A stretch of DNA of 64,000 nucleotides from G963676655 sp963676655 (GTDB lineage: Bacteria; Verrucomicrobiota; Lentisphaeria; Victivallales; Victivallaceae). This document shows positions 27,185 to 36,408 of this stretch, one piece after another. The stretch covers positions 2,170,001 through 2,234,000 of the forward strand of contig CAXXKX010000003.1 of assembly GCA_963676655.2 (NCBI GenBank), in the 5' to 3' direction. The notes under the pieces were generated by a model, which had not been told where the DNA came from, ran no database searches, and was given only the letters and a program-made list of their open reading frames with translations. The first letter of the stretch is position 1. The number at the start of each line of letters is the position of its first letter. The position numbers and the translations under genes were made by a program.

Positions 27185-27858
27185 CCAGAGAAGATTTAAA
27201 GGGACACCGCGAACGGCTGCGCCAGCGTTTCATAAACAGCGGAATTGACAGCCTGCATGATTATGAAGCGGTTGAATTACTGCTTACCTTCGTGATCCCC
27301 CGCCGCGATGTAAAACCTCTGGCCAAACAGCTTTTATCTCATTTCAAAGGTTTCTCCGAGCTTTTCGATGCCACTTACGAAGAGTTGTGTGAAGTTCCCG
27401 GAATCGGAGATAGCGCGGCGGTTCTGTTCTGTACTATCAAACAAATTTGCGGCAGCTATCTAGATAATAAAATGTGCGGAGTGGACGTGGTAAGTTCTCC
27501 GAAGGCCGCGCTGGATTTCGCCAGAATGAAAATTGGCGGCAGTCACGATGAATCGTTTATGGTGATTTTCCTGAATACCAAGAATCATGTTATCAATTGG
27601 GAGATCATCAGTAAAGGCACGGTCGACCACGCTGTCATCTATCCTCGCAATATCATTCGCCGGGCGCTGTCTCATAACGCGACCGGGATGATCTTCTACC
27701 ATAATCATCCCAGCGGCGTCTGTGAGCCTTCCCAGGAGGATATTGACTTGACCGAAGGTATAAAAAATGCCGCTGACGCCGTTCACATCCGGGTGCTTGA
27801 CCATGTGATTGTCGGACGTAGAGGTTACACCAGCTTTGTCGAAAGAGGCTTGCTATGA
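27181..27858 (+). CDS. radC: RadC family JAB-domain protein
   Basis: A 225-aa protein of the RadC family: an N-terminal helix-hairpin-helix region (VPGIGDSAAV near residue 73) and a C-terminal JAB/MPN metalloprotease-like domain with the JAMM signature HNHPSG followed by PSQEDID. The biochemical role of RadC is unsettled, despite the old DNA-repair name. Start ATG at 27181 lies in an ATGA overlap with the upstream methyltransferase, and its own stop overlaps the next start in the same way, so translation is coupled along the operon. Confidence 0.92.
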   Translation: MTREDLKGHRERLRQRFINSGIDSLHDYEAVELLLTFVIPRRDVKPLAKQLLSHFKGFSELFDATYEELCEVPGIGDSAAVLFCTIKQICGSYLDNKMCGVDVVSSPKAALDFARMKIGGSHDESFMVIFLNTKNHVINWEIISKGTVDHAVIYPRNIIRRALSHNATGMIFYHNHPSGVCEPSQEDIDLTEGIKNAADAVHIRVLDHVIVGRRGYTSFVERGLL

Positions 27859-29303
27859 CCGACTCCTGCAATAAATGCATTATTGAACAGTGCCTGTTCG
27901 ATTGGATGAAGAAAGTTTTTTCGCGCAAAGAATTGATTATTCTTGGAATAATTGTCGGGGCCGCGCTGTTGTTGCGGCTCGCGGTTACAATTCCGGGTCT
28001 GGGTGATTTGCCTGACCACTTTTCACGTCCGGACACCCCAGGTTATGTCCGCCCTGCTTTAGGACTTGCTGCCGGATGGGGATATGCCGAACCCGGCTCA
28101 ACTGTTTTGGAAACCTCCCGCCCTCCGGGTTTTCCAATGTTCCTGGCATTCTTTTTCAGCCTGTTCGGCGAGAATTATCTTCTTCCGATTATAACGCTCT
28201 GCCTGCTTGGTGCTTTAACCTGTGTGCCGGTTTTTCTGGCCGGACGTTATTTTGGCGGCAGCCGAATCGGTTATCTTGCCGCTGCGCTGCTGGCATGCAA
28301 TTTGACTGCGGTCGTGAATTCTCCGATGCTGCTTTCCGATACGCTGTACGGTTTCATTACGTCCTGGCAGTTATTCTTTTTTACCCGGTTTTATTTCAAA
28401 CGCGAAGCTCGTTTTTTCATCTTTGCCATGCTGCTGGCTGGTATTGGCACATTGATCCGCCCGATTGGTTCGGCCTGGCTTGTTCCCGGTTTGTTTTTGT
28501 GTCTGATCCAACCGGAAATGAAACTGGCAGGGAAAGTTAAACTTGCGGTCCTGGGAGCATGTGCGTTTCTGGTTGTCATCGTGCCATGGATGACTCGCAA
28601 TAAGCTGATCGGAGCCGGATTCTCTATCGACTCGAATACCGGTTCAATGTACCATCAGAATGGGGCCATGCTGTTGTCCAAGGTTAACGGAACCAGCTAC
28701 GAGTATGAAAAGCAAAAAATATTAAAGGAGTTGGATAAAACCTTTGCTGACCATAAAAAATATCCTGATATAGCCTCAAGACAGCAACATCGGGTTAACA
28801 AATTCAAAGAACTTATTCTAAAACACCCGATTACCTATTTTTCAATGCATTTCCAACCGGCGGTGCTATTGCCGGATGCGTCTCGCTTTTTTGAACTGAT
28901 GGGGCTTACTTCCGGAGGTCGTGGTACATTGGATGTTATTCATCAAAAAGGAATTATCGCCGGAGTGAAACACTATTTTGGTGATCGAATCTGGTTACTG
29001 TTTCTATTATTGCCGGCCTTGATTATTCCGGCGGTAACTTATGCCGGATGTCTGGCGCAACTAATAATCTGGGCCTACCGAAAAAAAGTTTATCTGATTT
29101 TTTTCTTTCTGGCGTTTGCTGAGTATTTCTTCTTCCTGCCAGGACCAATTACCGTCCCCCGCTATCAGGTCCCAGCCCTGCCGCTGATGGTGATTATGGC
29201 GTCAATCGCAATTTTAAGCGGATACACTTGGGCCTTGGATCATTATCAAAGAAAACGCGTTCAGGAGCCCTTGCAAGAATCAACAAAAAACGATGCTGTC
29301 TAA
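27855..29303 (+). CDS. GT39-like membrane glycosyltransferase
   Basis: Polytopic membrane protein, 482 aa, of the ArnT/PMT superfamily (GT-C fold), which moves sugars from lipid-phosphate donors. The first helix is at about residues 27-48. The first periplasmic loop contains the acidic motif region HFSRPDTPGY, where Asp/Glu normally act in catalysis. ETSRPPGFPMFLAFF follows. About ten hydrophobic helices are recognisable, the last near 440-462. The very short N-terminal part contains three Cys (CNKCIIEQC), which is unusual. It overlaps radC by ATGA and ends five bases before the convergent RAYT gene. Donor and acceptor are unknown. Confidence 0.82.
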   Translation: MTDSCNKCIIEQCLFDWMKKVFSRKELIILGIIVGAALLLRLAVTIPGLGDLPDHFSRPDTPGYVRPALGLAAGWGYAEPGSTVLETSRPPGFPMFLAFFFSLFGENYLLPIITLCLLGALTCVPVFLAGRYFGGSRIGYLAAALLACNLTAVVNSPMLLSDTLYGFITSWQLFFFTRFYFKREARFFIFAMLLAGIGTLIRPIGSAWLVPGLFLCLIQPEMKLAGKVKLAVLGACAFLVVIVPWMTRNKLIGAGFSIDSNTGSMYHQNGAMLLSKVNGTSYEYEKQKILKELDKTFADHKKYPDIASRQQHRVNKFKELILKHPITYFSMHFQPAVLLPDASRFFELMGLTSGGRGTLDVIHQKGIIAGVKHYFGDRIWLLFLLLPALIIPAVTYAGCLAQLIIWAYRKKVYLIFFFLAFAEYFFFLPGPITVPRYQVPALPLMVIMASIAILSGYTWALDHYQRKRVQEPLQESTKNDAV

Positions 29304-29308
29304 TTTTT

Positions 29309-30280
29309 TTACAGTAGCAACTTCCTAAAACAATAAATAGCGGTGCCTTTCGGATCAAGGCCGCGACTGAGTTGTTTATTTTCCACCCGGTCGGGATCAT
29401 CGAATTTGCGGGCGGTTTCACGAATGAAGAGTTTTGAGCCCAGAATAGCGCCGTCGGTAAAGTGACGGGTGCGCCTCAGAAATTTTACCGGCATCGATTC
29501 TTTGCGGCGCGCGGCTTGCTCCTCTTCGGCTATTTCGGCCGCATTCGCGCCGCATTCGGCGGCGATTATCCGGGTCATGGAACATTTGAATTCCGTATAA
29601 TAATCCGCGTCGCTCCAGTTCGAGGTATCGGTATAATCAATCAATTTTTTATAGTGTTTGATAAAGTTGGCGTGGTATGCATGTTTGCCGCTGCCGCAGT
29701 AGCGTCCCCAGGTGGTGAATCGGTAATCTGCCGGATTTTCGGTCAATTTAGCCCGGACCGGGTTGAGTTCGACGTATTGCAGACATGCTTCGAGGGCGTC
29801 GGTGCCTTCAAGGATGACGCTTTTGAAACGATCAGCCCAAAGGTGGCCGATGTGGTCATAAGTCCGGTTAAAAACCACGGAAAAACGCTGTTGATAGGCT
29901 CGCATAAAATAACTTATATCGATCATTTTTTCGCCGACTTCGCGACAGAGTTTTTTGCATTTGGGCTCTATATAAGGCAACTTCTTTATCGCATAGGTTA
30001 AATCGCCTTCCATCGACTTGTAATAAGCGTTGTGACGGGCCGCGATTTCAGCCTCAGACGGCAGTTCATTTTTGCCTGGAGCGTAGACCACTAAGTGAAA
30101 GTGATTGCCCATCCACGCCGCTGAAATAACCTCGATTAGAAAATAATTCGTGAGATTTTGCAGTAATGTGAAGCCGTATTCCTTATCGACATCGTTAAAA
30201 GGCCAATCGCCTTTGTAGCCGGAGACCCGGTTCATCAGGTGATAATAGCATCCCTGATCCGCAATTTTCATTCGTTTCAT
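29309..30280 (-). CDS. RAYT / REP-associated Y1 transposase, complete copy
   Basis: HUH single-strand transposase of the REP-associated family, 323 aa. The HUH motif is His60-Phe-His62 in MGNHFHLVVYAPG. The likely nucleophile is Tyr169 in LQYVELNPVRAKL, aligned with the YINPV region of known RAYTs. FMRAYQQRF and GHLWADRFKSVIL are family blocks. AGGAG lies seven bases before the ATG. It is homologous to the copy at the left edge. The sequences upstream of both genes share TTGTGAATTTCAAAT, suggesting a conserved element end. The 120-residue C-terminal extension has no domain I can name. It appears intact. Confidence 0.92.
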   Translation of the reverse strand: MKRMKIADQGCYYHLMNRVSGYKGDWPFNDVDKEYGFTLLQNLTNYFLIEVISAAWMGNHFHLVVYAPGKNELPSEAEIAARHNAYYKSMEGDLTYAIKKLPYIEPKCKKLCREVGEKMIDISYFMRAYQQRFSVVFNRTYDHIGHLWADRFKSVILEGTDALEACLQYVELNPVRAKLTENPADYRFTTWGRYCGSGKHAYHANFIKHYKKLIDYTDTSNWSDADYYTEFKCSMTRIIAAECGANAAEIAEEEQAARRKESMPVKFLRRTRHFTDGAILGSKLFIRETARKFDDPDRVENKQLSRGLDPKGTAIYCFRKLLL

Positions 30281-30374
30281 AGCAATCTCCTATTGTGTTT
30301 ATGAGTTATAATAATGCCTGTTTTGTGAATTTCAAATAAAAATTACCTGATAATTAAAATAAAATTTTAAAAAA

Positions 30375-31085
30375 TTAAACAAATAGTCGGCCAAAAAGCG
30401 AGGCCAGGGCAAATTCTGTGCGCAAAATGCGGGGACCGATTGAAACAGGAAGACACCCCGCTTCAGATAGTTTTTCCACTTCATATTCAGTAAAACCGCC
30501 TTCCGGACCAACGCAGAGGGTGACTGTCCCGGAAACCCCGGCTGGACAGATGCGGTCTGTTATTGGGTGAGCAGTCAAGGCCAATGTGTCCCTGGCTATC
30601 TCCGGCAGTTTATCATCCACAAAAGGCCGGAATTTTTGTTCAAAATGAACCTGAGGAAGAACTGTGTCCCCTGATTGTTCGAGTCCCAACAACAGATGTT
30701 GTTGAAAGGCGTTATCTTTTAATAACGGACTGTCCCAATAACTTTTTTCCACTTTGTTACAATGAATTGCGTAAATCTGTTTAACACCCATGGCTCCGGC
30801 GCATTCCAGAACTTTTTTAAAAGTTTGCGGTCGCTGCATTGCAATCACCAGATTTAACGGTAAAGGTGACGGAGGAGGAGTATTAAGATCAAGTTTAACC
30901 TGGACAATCTTGTTTTCAATCGAAATGATCTCGCCGGTTCCTTTTAAATCATTGAGCAAACCAGCCTTGACAATATCTCCGACCTTCACTTTCAATATTT
31001 TGATCATGTGTTCAGCTCTGCGGCCTTTGATTTCAGCCACAATGTCATTAATCATCTCTTCAGGTTGTATAAGTAGTAAATTCAT
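30375..31085 (-). CDS. rsmE: 16S rRNA (uracil1498-N3)-methyltransferase
   Basis: SPOUT-class (trefoil knot) methyltransferase modifying U1498 of 16S rRNA, 236 aa from the ATG at 31085. The frame is open 24 codons further upstream, but those residues do not fit the family. An N-terminal PUA-like domain contains EHMIKILKVKVGD. The SAM-binding knot is LCVGPEGGFTEYEVE followed by GPRILRTEFA, where the usual final part is RTETA. VIAMQRPQTFKKVLECAGAMGV matches the family core. It is the last gene of the minus-strand run that begins at the DegT gene, 43 bp after the NAGPA-type gene. Confidence 0.92.
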   Translation of the reverse strand: MNLLLIQPEEMINDIVAEIKGRRAEHMIKILKVKVGDIVKAGLLNDLKGTGEIISIENKIVQVKLDLNTPPPSPLPLNLVIAMQRPQTFKKVLECAGAMGVKQIYAIHCNKVEKSYWDSPLLKDNAFQQHLLLGLEQSGDTVLPQVHFEQKFRPFVDDKLPEIARDTLALTAHPITDRICPAGVSGTVTLCVGPEGGFTEYEVEKLSEAGCLPVSIGPRILRTEFALASLFGRLFV

Positions 31086-31128
31086 GCCGTAAATATAACT
31101 TATAATGCTTGTTTTACAAATTGTAATC

Positions 31129-31824
31129 TCATTTTGATTGATTACGTATTTTTGCAATATAATTTCTTACTGGACAGTTGTTTGTAATATCGAAGGAGGA
31201 ATTTCTAAGTGCGGTTGACGGTCCTCCGTCAAGATTTAGAAGTCTTTCAACTGATGGCAAATGCTTTTTTATTTGAAACGCCAGATCATATAGTGATATT
31301 GGTTTTGTAACTATAATAACAAGAGACTTATTCTTAGTCAAACCTATGAGTGTACGTCTGGCTTTATGTCCAGACTGGGATTTTATTCCAATCCCTCCTC
31401 CGGGATCAATGACGAATGGTCCGGACTGAATAATATTGAAATATTTTGATAAATTATCTTTCCAGGTTAGGATTGAAATACTACCAGAACTATTAATAGC
31501 GATAAATCCGGAAAGTTTTTTTACTTTGCTTTTATTGACTATTACTCCATTAATTTTACAATAGCCTACAGGATAAAAATCTGCATCAAAATACCCACCA
31601 TTTATCATCAATGAATATTTTGATGAATCCCAATGAGATCGAATATTATCTCCATTAATCTTTTTGGGGATGTCGAGAATTGAAAAATGATTATTATCAA
31701 TTGCAGGGATCGTGATTACTATTGCGGAAAATCCTGATTTCTCATCCGCAATCCGAGCTGTATGAATTTTGGCGGCAAAAACAAAATTTGGAAATAAAAT
31801 TGTTAATATCAGCAAAAATTTCAT
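31129..31824 (-). CDS. secreted phosphodiester glycosidase (NAGPA) domain protein
   Basis: A 231-aa exported protein consisting of a signal peptide (residues 2-17, ending VFAA) and one NAGPA-like domain. Family motifs are YSLMINGGYFDA near 69, KARRTLIGLT near 155 and the C-terminal LLNLDGGPSTAL near 207. In animals this fold removes GlcNAc from phosphodiesters; bacterial members are thought to act on envelope glycopolymers. The gene is visibly more AT-rich than its neighbours, with many AAT/AAA/ATT codons, which may mark recent acquisition. It is 16 bp downstream of the regulator gene and 43 bp upstream of rsmE. Confidence 0.85.
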   Translation of the reverse strand: MKFLLILTILFPNFVFAAKIHTARIADEKSGFSAIVITIPAIDNNHFSILDIPKKINGDNIRSHWDSSKYSLMINGGYFDADFYPVGYCKINGVIVNKSKVKKLSGFIAINSSGSISILTWKDNLSKYFNIIQSGPFVIDPGGGIGIKSQSGHKARRTLIGLTKNKSLVIIVTKPISLYDLAFQIKKHLPSVERLLNLDGGPSTALRNSSFDITNNCPVRNYIAKIRNQSK

Positions 31825-31840
31825 AAATATTTGAAATTAT

Positions 31841-32935
31841 CTACTTGCTTTGCAATTTTTTGACAGAAATTCCAGGTCTGAAAACACCCGGCATAATGGT
31901 GAATTCCGGTTTAACATCACTATTATGCCATTCGGCTAACATTTCAACCGCTGATTGTCCGATTTTTTCCGCAGGTTGTTCGATTAAGGTCAATTTTTTC
32001 TGTTTTGCTTCCGGCCAGGAGAGTCCGTCGTAGGAAATGATCGAAAGGTCGTCTGGAATTCTCAGGCCGAGTTCGGCGCAGGCGGCATAGCATCCGGCTG
32101 CCCGGATATCGCGCACGGTAAACAACGCTGTCGGCCGGTTGCCGGCGGACATAATGCGCCGGCATTCTTTTTCCGCAGTGGCGGCATGCGATATGCATTC
32201 GTAAATTCTTTCAGGCGGCAACGGGATTTCCTCTTCCGCCAGTGCGCCGCGAAAACCCGCAGCAATTTCCCGATAAATAAATGAATCAAGGCTGCCGGTT
32301 AAAATACCAATGTCCCGATGACCATGGGCAACAAGATAGCGTCCTGCTTCACGGCCAACAGCCCGAAAGTCCATTTTGACGCATACCGCCGGACTATCAT
32401 CTTCCAGATTGCCGACCACATAAGGAACCCGGGCTTTTTCCAACGGCTGGATAAGTTTTTCATAAGAACAGCATTCATAAAAAATTACGCCGTCAATATG
32501 TTCCGCAGTATAATCAGATATCAATTTATCGATTGCCGGGCCGGGCGCATCCTGCTGAAAAAATGACATCAGCATCTCGGCATGGCAGGCTGCCGCGCCG
32601 GCAAAAATACCCTTCAGGAACAGCATACTTTCACCAGCGCTGAAAAAATCAAAGTCGTCCGGCTGAAGCACGACAAACCGACGAAGTCTGCGGACATTAT
32701 CGCTTTCCAGTACCCTAACTCCACGCCCCGGATTGATGCGGACGATCCCGGCTTCCCGGAGCAGTTCGAGGGCTTTGCGGAGCGTTCCGCGACTGACGTC
32801 AAATTCTGCCGCCAGCAATCTTTCCGGCGGCAGATACGAGCCGGGCGAATATTTTCCTTTATTTATCGCAGCGGCTAGCAGATCCTTTATCTGAAGTGCT
32901 TTAATGCTTTTTTTACGTGTATTCACAACAGTCAC
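31841..32935 (-). CDS. GntR/LacI hybrid transcriptional regulator
   Basis: Regulator of 364 aa with an N-terminal GntR-type winged helix (about residues 14-75, YLPPERLLAAEFDVSRGTLRKAL) and a C-terminal LacI-type sugar-binding domain (Peripla_BP_3), seen in GREAGRYLVAHGHRDIGILTG and LSIISYDGLSWPEA. The ligand is probably a sugar. The start is GTG at 32935 in a GTGA overlap with the stop of the DegT gene, so both are made from one mRNA. An inverted repeat over the operon promoter (34213-34237) is its most likely operator, which would make it autoregulatory. Confidence 0.9.
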   Translation of the reverse strand: MTVVNTRKKSIKALQIKDLLAAAINKGKYSPGSYLPPERLLAAEFDVSRGTLRKALELLREAGIVRINPGRGVRVLESDNVRRLRRFVVLQPDDFDFFSAGESMLFLKGIFAGAAACHAEMLMSFFQQDAPGPAIDKLISDYTAEHIDGVIFYECCSYEKLIQPLEKARVPYVVGNLEDDSPAVCVKMDFRAVGREAGRYLVAHGHRDIGILTGSLDSFIYREIAAGFRGALAEEEIPLPPERIYECISHAATAEKECRRIMSAGNRPTALFTVRDIRAAGCYAACAELGLRIPDDLSIISYDGLSWPEAKQKKLTLIEQPAEKIGQSAVEMLAEWHNSDVKPEFTIMPGVFRPGISVKKLQSK

Positions 32936-34173
32936 TTCATGTATGCGGTTTCGACCTTACGAAATGCATTCATGATCATTTCCGCTTCGGCTTTACCCCA
33001 ACTTTCATAGATGAACAGATTAAAGTGATCAGCTACTGACTGCATGGCATTGGGCAGCGGATATTCCTGAAGGGGATTGCCGGAATACTGCGGAGAGTTC
33101 CATGGAAAAGTATTGACACGTTCCTTATACCAGGTGTTCAAAGTTGGCATGGCGGCTGAATAATCTGCGCCGCAAATAATGCCTTCGGCAATGAGCGCAT
33201 TGCAGAATTCAAACTTGTCGCAGGTCAATGCTTCAGCATTGAATCTGGTCCTGATCCACCAGTATGATGGATTGAATCCCTGCGGTTGAGTCGGAATGGT
33301 CACTGATTTTAGCTCATTGAATCCATGTGATTTCAGCAGTTCAATGAAAGCCAGGCGCCTTTCAATGATTCCCGGCAGCTTCTTCAACTGGACCAGACCG
33401 ATTGCCGCGCCGATTTCATCCATATTAAAGTTGAGTGAAACTTCGCAATTGGTCGAACCTTCGGACAGACCGAACGGTTTGCCGCGGTCGGCTACCCGGC
33501 GGATCTTCCAGTATAAATCTTCATCTCGGGTAAAGACCATTCCCCCCTGACCGCCGGAACAGTGATGTTTACCGAACATGGTCGAAAAAGCTGATGTTTT
33601 ACCAAAAGTTCCCAATTTTCGACCTCTGATGTCGGCCCCGTGGCTTTGGGCGCAGTCTTCAACCAGCGGCAGGCCGTATTTATCAGCTACCGCGGCAATG
33701 CCCTCGATGTCAGCCGGTTCGCCGCCGATATGAGCGATAACAATGGCGGAGGTACGCTCAGTAATGCGCGCCTCAACCTGTTCAGGTCCGGAATTGTACT
33801 GACCCGGAGCCGCATCCGCCGGGACCGGAATGCAGCCGGCCATGGCTATCGGCATCATGCCGCCGTTATCAGTAACGCAGCCGACGATGACCTCGGAAAA
33901 CCGGGGCGGTTCCAGCGCTTTAAGCGCTACATAGACGGAATTGGTGCCGGAGTTTACGCCGTCGGCGAATCCGCCGCCAAGGTATTCGGCAAAGGCTTTG
34001 CAGTAGGCGTCTTCACGCGGACCGTTGTACCCGGGAGCGTTGCCGGTCGCAATCGCTTCATCGAACAGCTCGTTGACTGCCGCCCGTTCCTCTTCGCCAA
34101 AATGTCCACGTCCTGATAACGATGGGTTGATTGCTTTTTCTCCGCCATTGATCGCCAGTAATGACTTGCTCAT
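32932..34173 (-). CDS. DegT/DnrJ/EryC1/StrS family aminotransferase
   Basis: PLP-dependent sugar aminotransferase family protein, 413 aa from the ATG at 34173 (MSKSLLAINGGEKA). An ATG at 34203 in the same frame is also possible, as neither has a strong ribosome site. Family motifs are VNSGTNSVYVALKAL (phosphate-binding), LVEDCAQSHGADIRGRKLGTFG, and the PLP Lys in FSTMFGKHHCSGGQGG. The Lys is preceded by FG and followed by HH rather than the common SxHKxl context, so activity as a transaminase is likely but substrate is unknown. It leads the operon with the GntR/LacI regulator. Confidence 0.88.
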   Translation of the reverse strand: MSKSLLAINGGEKAINPSLSGRGHFGEEERAAVNELFDEAIATGNAPGYNGPREDAYCKAFAEYLGGGFADGVNSGTNSVYVALKALEPPRFSEVIVGCVTDNGGMMPIAMAGCIPVPADAAPGQYNSGPEQVEARITERTSAIVIAHIGGEPADIEGIAAVADKYGLPLVEDCAQSHGADIRGRKLGTFGKTSAFSTMFGKHHCSGGQGGMVFTRDEDLYWKIRRVADRGKPFGLSEGSTNCEVSLNFNMDEIGAAIGLVQLKKLPGIIERRLAFIELLKSHGFNELKSVTIPTQPQGFNPSYWWIRTRFNAEALTCDKFEFCNALIAEGIICGADYSAAMPTLNTWYKERVNTFPWNSPQYSGNPLQEYPLPNAMQSVADHFNLFIYESWGKAEAEMIMNAFRKVETAYMK

Positions 34174-34203
34174 TTTTTGAATCCGTTTTTTTGTTAAACA
34201 CAT

Positions 34204-34513
34204 TTCAATAATCCAAAGGTTTAAATTGTACCTTTGGTATATTATAGTCTTTGAAAAAGAAAAGTCAACCGTGAATAATCAGAAAAATAACATTAGTTAT
34301 CCAGCCAGCGTCCGGTTTCACGATGAATTTAATACTAAGTCTGGTTATTTTATGTCTTTTCTTCATAAAATAAAGTTTACATAACGCTGCTATGCTATAC
34401 ATCATTTTATTTAGAAACCGCCAAAAAATTCCGACTACATATATTAAATATCACTTGAAACTGAACACTGGAGTATTGATGAACGTTGAAAAAAGTTAAA
34501 TTCGGGTTATATT
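34204..34513. other. divergent spacer between the DegT operon and aspS
   Basis: About 310 bp of AT-rich DNA without a gene. The left part holds the DegT-operon promoter and inverted repeat described separately. The right part must carry the aspS promoter, but I cannot point to a convincing one. No T-box or other riboswitch-like structure is evident. Confidence 0.5.
34213..34268 (-). promoter_or_regulatory. promoter and inverted-repeat operator of the DegT-GntR/LacI operon
   Basis: On the minus strand TTGACT (34268-34263) and TATAAT (34246-34241) are 16 bp apart. Immediately downstream lies the palindrome TACCTTTGGTA (34229-34239). Its core ACCTTTGG is repeated in inverted form as CCAAAGGT at 34213-34220, giving an 8-bp stem with a 9-base loop. 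Placed over the start of transcription, it suits a repressor, most simply the GntR/LacI protein of the same operon. Confidence 0.6.
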
Positions 34514-34567
34514 ATGAGTTTGCTAATCAAGGACATCAATAATTTATTCATAAAAAAGGGAAAAAAC

Positions 34568-36373
34568 ATGTCACAGCAGTATAGAACACATACTTGCGAA
34601 GCACTGCGCAAGGGTGATGTTGGCAGCGAAGTAAAAGTATCGGGCTGGATTCACAGCGTTCGCGATCATGGCGGGGTAATTTTTATTGATTTGCGCGATC
34701 ATTACGGCCTGGTCCAGGTGGTTATCGATCCGGAAAAACCGTTTTATCAGGAACTTGAACGCTGGCGCGTGGAAACGGTTGTCTGCTTTACCGGTAATGT
34801 TGTTGCAAGGACCGAAGGCACCGTCAATCCCAAGCTGTCCACCGGCGAAATTGAAATCATGGCTGAAGACATGGAGGTTCTCGGCGAAGCGGAAGTTCTG
34901 CCGTTTCAGGTCGCCAAAGAGGAACAGACCCCGGAAGCGATGCGCCTGAAATATCGTTTTCTTGATTTGCGTCGCGAAAAACTGCATAAGAACATTCTAC
35001 TCCGCAGCCGCGTTATCGCGGAAATGCGTCGTATGCTGACTGAAGCGGGTTTCAACGAGTTTCAGACTCCGATCCTGAACGCCAGTTCTCCTGAAGGCGC
35101 CCGTGACTATCTGGTCCCGAGCCGTCTGCATCCCGGTAAGTTTTATGCTTTACCACAGGCTCCCCAGCAGTTCAAACAATTGCTGATGGTTTCCGGTTTT
35201 GACCGTTATTTCCAGATTGCCCCGTGTTTCCGTGACGAAGATGCCCGTGCAGACCGGTCTCCCGGTGAATTCTACCAGCTTGACCTTGAAATGAGTTTTG
35301 TGACTCAGGACGAGATCTTCGCGGTCGTTGAAAAAGTTCTCGAAGGACTGTTCCGTAAATTTGGTAAAAAAGAGATGGATTCGGCTCCGTTTGTCCGGTT
35401 GCCGTACCTTGAGTCGATGGCCCGTTTCGGGTCTGACAAGCCGGACCTGCGCAACCCGCTGGAAATGGTTGATGTGACCGAGGTGTTCCGTGACTGCGGT
35501 TTCAACGCCTTTGCCGCCAACGTGAAAAAAGGCGGCGTTGTCCGCGCTATCAAAGCTCCGAAAGTGGCTGATAAGTCCCGTAAATTCTTTGATGATATGA
35601 TCAAATTCGCGCAGGAAAACGGCGCGAAAGGCATGGCTTATATTATTTGGGCGGATGGCGAAGTCAAGAGTCCGATTGCCAAGTTCCTAAGTGAAGACGA
35701 ACTGAACCAGTTGAAAGAAATCGGCAAGGTCGAAGACGGCGACGCCCTGTTCTTCCTGGCCGACAAGGAAAAGCTGGTCTGGCATATCGGCGGCGCGGTT
35801 ATTCCCGAACTCGGCAAACAGCTTGAACTGATCGATCCAAACGTTTTCAAATTCTGCTGGATCGTCGATTTTCCGATGTTTGAGGAAGAAGAAGAAACCG
35901 GACAGGTTATTTTCAGCCACAACCCGTTCTCGATGCCGCAGGGCGGTATGGATGATCTGCTTAACAAGAATCCGCTGGATATTCTGGCGTATCAATATGA
36001 CATTGTCTGCAACGGCATTGAATTGTCCAGCGGCGCGATCCGTAATCATCGTCCCGACATTATGTACAAGGCTTTTGAGATTGCCGGATATAAACGGGAA
36101 GAAGTTGACGCAAGTTTTGGCGGCATGATCAACGCGTTCAAACTCGGCGCTCCGCCACACGGCGGTATTGCTCCGGGCGTGGACCGTATCGTTATGCTTC
36201 TCGCCGACGAGCCGAACATTCGCGAAGTTATCGCGTTCCCGTTCAACCAGCAGGCTCAGGACCTGATGATGAACGCTCCGTCCGAAGTAACCATGCAGCA
36301 GTTGCGTGAGCTTCACCTGAAAGTGGTTATGCCGAAAGGCAAGGAGAAAGAAGCCGCGCAACAGGAAGGCTGA
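34568..36373 (+). CDS. aspS: aspartate-tRNA ligase
   Basis: Class II aminoacyl-tRNA synthetase charging tRNA-Asp, 601 aa from the ATG at 34568, which follows AAGGGAAAAAAC. An 18-codon upstream extension in frame is not part of the family. The N-terminal OB-fold anticodon domain is VSGWIHSVRDHGGVIFIDLRD. Class II motifs are visible: motif 2 around CFRDEDARADRSPGEFYQLD and motif 3 in GGIAPGVDRIVMLLADEPNIREVIAFP. A GAD insertion domain lies between. The length fits the bacterial type. It is followed by a hairpin and a group II intron. Confidence 0.96.
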   Translation: MSQQYRTHTCEALRKGDVGSEVKVSGWIHSVRDHGGVIFIDLRDHYGLVQVVIDPEKPFYQELERWRVETVVCFTGNVVARTEGTVNPKLSTGEIEIMAEDMEVLGEAEVLPFQVAKEEQTPEAMRLKYRFLDLRREKLHKNILLRSRVIAEMRRMLTEAGFNEFQTPILNASSPEGARDYLVPSRLHPGKFYALPQAPQQFKQLLMVSGFDRYFQIAPCFRDEDARADRSPGEFYQLDLEMSFVTQDEIFAVVEKVLEGLFRKFGKKEMDSAPFVRLPYLESMARFGSDKPDLRNPLEMVDVTEVFRDCGFNAFAANVKKGGVVRAIKAPKVADKSRKFFDDMIKFAQENGAKGMAYIIWADGEVKSPIAKFLSEDELNQLKEIGKVEDGDALFFLADKEKLVWHIGGAVIPELGKQLELIDPNVFKFCWIVDFPMFEEEEETGQVIFSHNPFSMPQGGMDDLLNKNPLDILAYQYDIVCNGIELSSGAIRNHRPDIMYKAFEIAGYKREEVDASFGGMINAFKLGAPPHGGIAPGVDRIVMLLADEPNIREVIAFPFNQQAQDLMMNAPSEVTMQQLRELHLKVVMPKGKEKEAAQQEG

Positions 36374-36408
36374 GCTTCGGTAAAACGGACAGATATGGAC
36401 GAACACGG

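Noticed and set aside
29309..30280. Loss of the catalytic Tyr in the second RAYT (QQRF where the first copy has QQRY)
   Set aside because: The nucleophile of this family is expected in the later YxxLNPVRA block, where Tyr169 is present.
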